In this document: positions 13,764 through 15,616 of the stretch, piece by piece | Position numbering within the stretch: position 1 is the stretch's first letter | Layout of the letters: every line of letters begins with the position of its first letter | DNA from: Betaproteobacteria bacterium | GTDB lineage: Bacteria; Pseudomonadota; Gammaproteobacteria; Burkholderiales; SG8-39 | Reading direction: 5' to 3' | Assembly: GCA_011391185.1 (NCBI GenBank) | Contig: JAABRB010000044.1 | Span: forward strand, 1 to 15,616 | Length of the DNA: 15,616 nt | Position numbers and translations under genes: made by a program | The notes under the pieces: generated by a model | What the model saw: the letters and a program-made list of their open reading frames with translations, nothing else | What the model was told of the DNA's origin: nothing | Databases searched by the model: none

Positions 13764-14698
13764 CGCAGGCCCTGGCGATGCCGACCGGCGGCGCGACTTT
13801 CCTGTCTGCGCCGCTCGTCGAGATCGACCGACTCGCCGCACGCTTTGCGGTGCTCGGGATTCCGCACGGCGTTCCCTACACGGTTCGCAACATCGCACCG
13901 AGCGTTGCGGATGCGCCGCGCGCCATTCGCGAACGGTCGGCACGCTTCGGTCGCATGCTCGACCACCATGACTTCGACCTCGGTTGTTCGCTCGCCGCGC
14001 ACGGCGACCTCGCGCTTGCGGACTGCGGCGACGTGACGGCCGATCCGCGCGACCTGCCGGGCAGCGCTGCGCGCGCGACCGATGCCGTCCGCGGGATCCT
14101 CGCCGCCGGCGCGCTCCCGATCGTGCTCGGCGGGGACGATTCCACGACCGCCCTCGCGCTGCGTGCCTTCGAGGGCCACGGACCGCTGCACATCCTGCAG
14201 ATCGACGCGCACATCGACTATCGCGACGAGGTCGACGGGATTCGCGACGGCTACTCGAGCCCGATGCGCCGCGCCGCCGAGATGCCGTGGGTGAAGCGCA
14301 TCGTCCACTGTGGCGCCCGAGGAGTCGGGAGCGCGCGACCGGATGACGTGCGCGCGACGCTGGCACGCGGGAACGCCATCGTCACCGCGCGCGAGCTGCG
14401 CCGTGCGGGAACCGAGCGCGTGCTTGCCGAGTTTCCGCCGGGCGAGCGTTACTATGTCGCCTTCGATTGCGATGGCATGGATCCGTCGGTCATGCCGGGC
14501 ACCAGCGCACCGCTCCCGGGCGGACTGTCGTTCGACGAAGCGGTCGATCTTCTCACCGGTCTCGCGCAGCGGGGCACGGTGGTCGGCATCAACTTCGCGG
14601 AGCACTATCCGTCGCTCGACACGAACGGCATCACTGCGCTTGCGATCGTCCGGCTGATCGTGAATCTCGTCGGAACCATGCACAAGGGCAGAACATGA
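13760..14698 (+). CDS. Ureohydrolase-family protein (agmatinase/formimidoylglutamase-like)
   Basis: A 312-residue member of the arginase/agmatinase/formimidoylglutamase family, binuclear Mn enzymes that hydrolyse guanidino or formimidoyl groups. Metal motifs are GGDDS at 124-128, DAHID at 149-153, FDCDGMDPS at 235-243 and the later EHYPSLD at 281-287. The first motif is normally GGDHS, so a metal-ligand His is replaced by Asp127. Some ureohydrolases may share this variant, but a different metal geometry or activity is possible. The start is GTG (13760-13762) with GGAGG six bases upstream, overlapping the iclR stop; the stop overlaps the next ATG. Beside HutU-like and HutI-like genes, the simplest role is that of HutG, releasing a formimidoyl-type group to give glutamate or an analogue. 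Agmatinase-like annotation cannot be excluded. Confidence 0.85.
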   Translation: MTQALAMPTGGATFLSAPLVEIDRLAARFAVLGIPHGVPYTVRNIAPSVADAPRAIRERSARFGRMLDHHDFDLGCSLAAHGDLALADCGDVTADPRDLPGSAARATDAVRGILAAGALPIVLGGDDSTTALALRAFEGHGPLHILQIDAHIDYRDEVDGIRDGYSSPMRRAAEMPWVKRIVHCGARGVGSARPDDVRATLARGNAIVTARELRRAGTERVLAEFPPGERYYVAFDCDGMDPSVMPGTSAPLPGGLSFDEAVDLLTGLAQRGTVVGINFAEHYPSLDTNGITALAIVRLIVNLVGTMHKGRT

Positions 14699-15507
14699 AA
14701 GTCCCCGCGGCCGCGACGCTCCAGCAGGGCGAGGTCGACCGGTACCGCACGGACGGCATCGTCGTCCTGCGGAATCTCTTTCGCGAATGGGTCGAACCGC
14801 TGCGCGCCGGCGTCGCGCGGGTCATGGCCGACCCGAGTCCGTTCGAGCGCACCTACCGGCCGCAGGACGGCTCGGCGCCATTCTTCCAGGACTACTGCAA
14901 CTGGCAGCGGATTCCGGAGTTTCGCGCTTTCGTCCACGAGTCGCCCGCCGCCGCGCTCGCTGCGCGGCTGATGGGCTCGCGCACCGCGCGCTTTTTCCAC
15001 GAGCACGTGCTCGTGAAGGAGCCCGGCACGAGCATGCCGACTCCCTGGCACCAGGACCAGCCGTACTACTGCGTCGAAGGCCGCCAGAGCGTGAGCTTCT
15101 GGATCGCGCTCGACGCGGTCGCGCGCGAGACGGTGCCCGAATACGTGGCCGGCTCGCACCGCTGGGGCAAGGATTTCCGGCCGATGCGCTTCGACGGCAC
15201 ACCGCTCTACGCGCAGGACGACTTCGCGGCGCTGCCGGACATCGATGCGCAGCGCGCGGCGCTGCGCATTGTCGGCGAGGCGATGCAGCCGGGTGATGCG
15301 CTCGCCTTTCACTTCCGCACGGTGCATGGCGCGCCGGCGAACCGCTCCGCCGAGCGGCGCCGAGCGGTCTCCGCGCGCTGGGTGGGCGACGACGCAACGT
15401 TCGCGGACCGCGGCGGCAAGACCTCGCCGCCCTTTCCCGATCTGAATCTCCGCCACGGCGAACCGCTCGACGCCCCCGAATTCCCCGTGATCTACCGCTC
15501 ATCCTGA
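14695..15507 (+). CDS. Phytanoyl-CoA dioxygenase (PhyH)-family Fe(II)/2-oxoglutarate oxygenase
   Basis: A 270-residue oxygenase with a double-stranded beta-helix fold. TPWHQDQPYY at 116-125 supplies the HxD iron ligands His119 and Asp121. FRTVHGAPANRS at 207-218 supplies the distal His211, and the RRRAVSARW run at 221-229 holds the Arg expected to bind the 2-oxoglutarate carboxylate. SFWIALD at 134-140 and GDALAFHF at 200-207 are typical PhyH strands. All catalytic residues are present, so it should be active in hydroxylation or oxidative demethylation of a small molecule. The ATG overlaps the ureohydrolase stop (ATGA), which makes it the third gene of the iclR operon. It is not part of any standard hut pathway, and its inclusion suggests the imported compound needs an oxidation step. 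Confidence 0.9.
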   Translation: MKVPAAATLQQGEVDRYRTDGIVVLRNLFREWVEPLRAGVARVMADPSPFERTYRPQDGSAPFFQDYCNWQRIPEFRAFVHESPAAALAARLMGSRTARFFHEHVLVKEPGTSMPTPWHQDQPYYCVEGRQSVSFWIALDAVARETVPEYVAGSHRWGKDFRPMRFDGTPLYAQDDFAALPDIDAQRAALRIVGEAMQPGDALAFHFRTVHGAPANRSAERRRAVSARWVGDDATFADRGGKTSPPFPDLNLRHGEPLDAPEFPVIYRSS

Positions 15508-15564
15508 TCGACGTGGATTGCCTTTCAGATGAAGGTCCTTCTGCGCGAGTACAAAAATCCTTCT

Positions 15565-15597
15565 TACGAACAAGGGGGGAGCCCCTTGTATATCCCC
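15565..15597 (+). repeat. 33-bp hairpin repeat, copy 2 (3' of the PhyH-family gene)
   Basis: The stem CAAGGGG-GGAG-CCCCTTG (15571-15588) is part of a 33-bp sequence identical in 31 positions to the reverse complement of 11484-11516. It lies 57 nt past the PhyH-family stop, in the same orientation relative to transcription as copy 1. Another partial copy begins near 15604 (GAACAAGGGGG) and is cut by the window end. It may act as a terminator or mRNA-end stabiliser, or belong to a REP family. Confidence 0.75.
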
Positions 15598-15616
15598 CGG
15601 AAGGAACAAGGGGGCA

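Noticed and set aside
13463..14683. A 406-codon minus-strand open frame
   Set aside because: Antisense to iclR and the ureohydrolase, both of which have clear motifs and coupled starts.
11484..15597. Composite transposon bounded by the 33-bp inverted repeats
   Set aside because: The repeats are short hairpins just past gene ends, with no transposase and no target duplication seen; a terminator or REP role is simpler.

Overview
High-GC proteobacterial chromosomal DNA, most like a betaproteobacterium of the Burkholderiales type. The reasons are strong third-position GC bias, AGGAGG-type ribosome sites, 4-nt start/stop overlaps, a Liv-type ABC transporter, an IclR regulator, a molybdenum hydroxylase, and dispersed REP-like hairpin repeats. 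No rRNA, tRNA, CRISPR array or transposase was seen.

Layout. (A) 1-4798, all minus strand, read right to left: a glyoxalase-type VOC protein, a RidA-family protein, an AMP-forming acyl-CoA ligase, a second VOC protein and the N-terminal half of a form II CoxL/xanthine-dehydrogenase-type molybdenum hydroxylase that runs off the window. It looks like a catabolic cluster for an aromatic or N-heterocyclic acid, substrate unknown, with REP-like repeats in two of its spacers. (B) 4991-5242, plus strand: a short exported DUF3617-like protein that looks truncated. (C) 5298-11414, minus strand: livK, livH, livM, livG, livF and a divergent urocanate hydratase. The last four genes are tightly packed, and the hydratase start overlaps the livF stop (ATGA). 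A REP pair separates livK from livH. (D) 11584-12948, minus strand: an imidazolonepropionase-like amidohydrolase. (E) 12972-15507, plus strand: an iclR-family regulator, a ureohydrolase and a phytanoyl-CoA-dioxygenase-family enzyme, chained by GTGA and ATGA overlaps.

Working model: C, D and E together form a variant histidine-utilisation (hut) module. It has a dedicated high-affinity ABC importer, a hydratase (HutU-like), a cyclic amidohydrolase (HutI-like), a ureohydrolase in the place of formimidoylglutamase (HutG-like), an Fe(II)/2-oxoglutarate oxygenase, and IclR instead of HutC control. No histidine ammonia-lyase (HutH) is present in the window. The hydratase has lost the urocanase signature Cys and the Gly-rich HHGGGVGMG-type segment, and the ureohydrolase has GGDDS in place of GGDHS. 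The pathway therefore probably begins with an imported urocanate-like or substituted imidazole compound rather than histidine.

The most striking regulatory feature is a 39-bp dyad centred at 12960 between the HutI-like gene and iclR. Its inner arms form a perfect 17-bp IclR-type palindrome. Its outer arms are the first codons of both divergent genes, and the start codons are only 23 bp apart with no Shine-Dalgarno, so both mRNAs are probably leaderless. Near-identical hairpin repeats lie 57-67 nt past the stop codons of the two outermost genes transcribed from this dyad.
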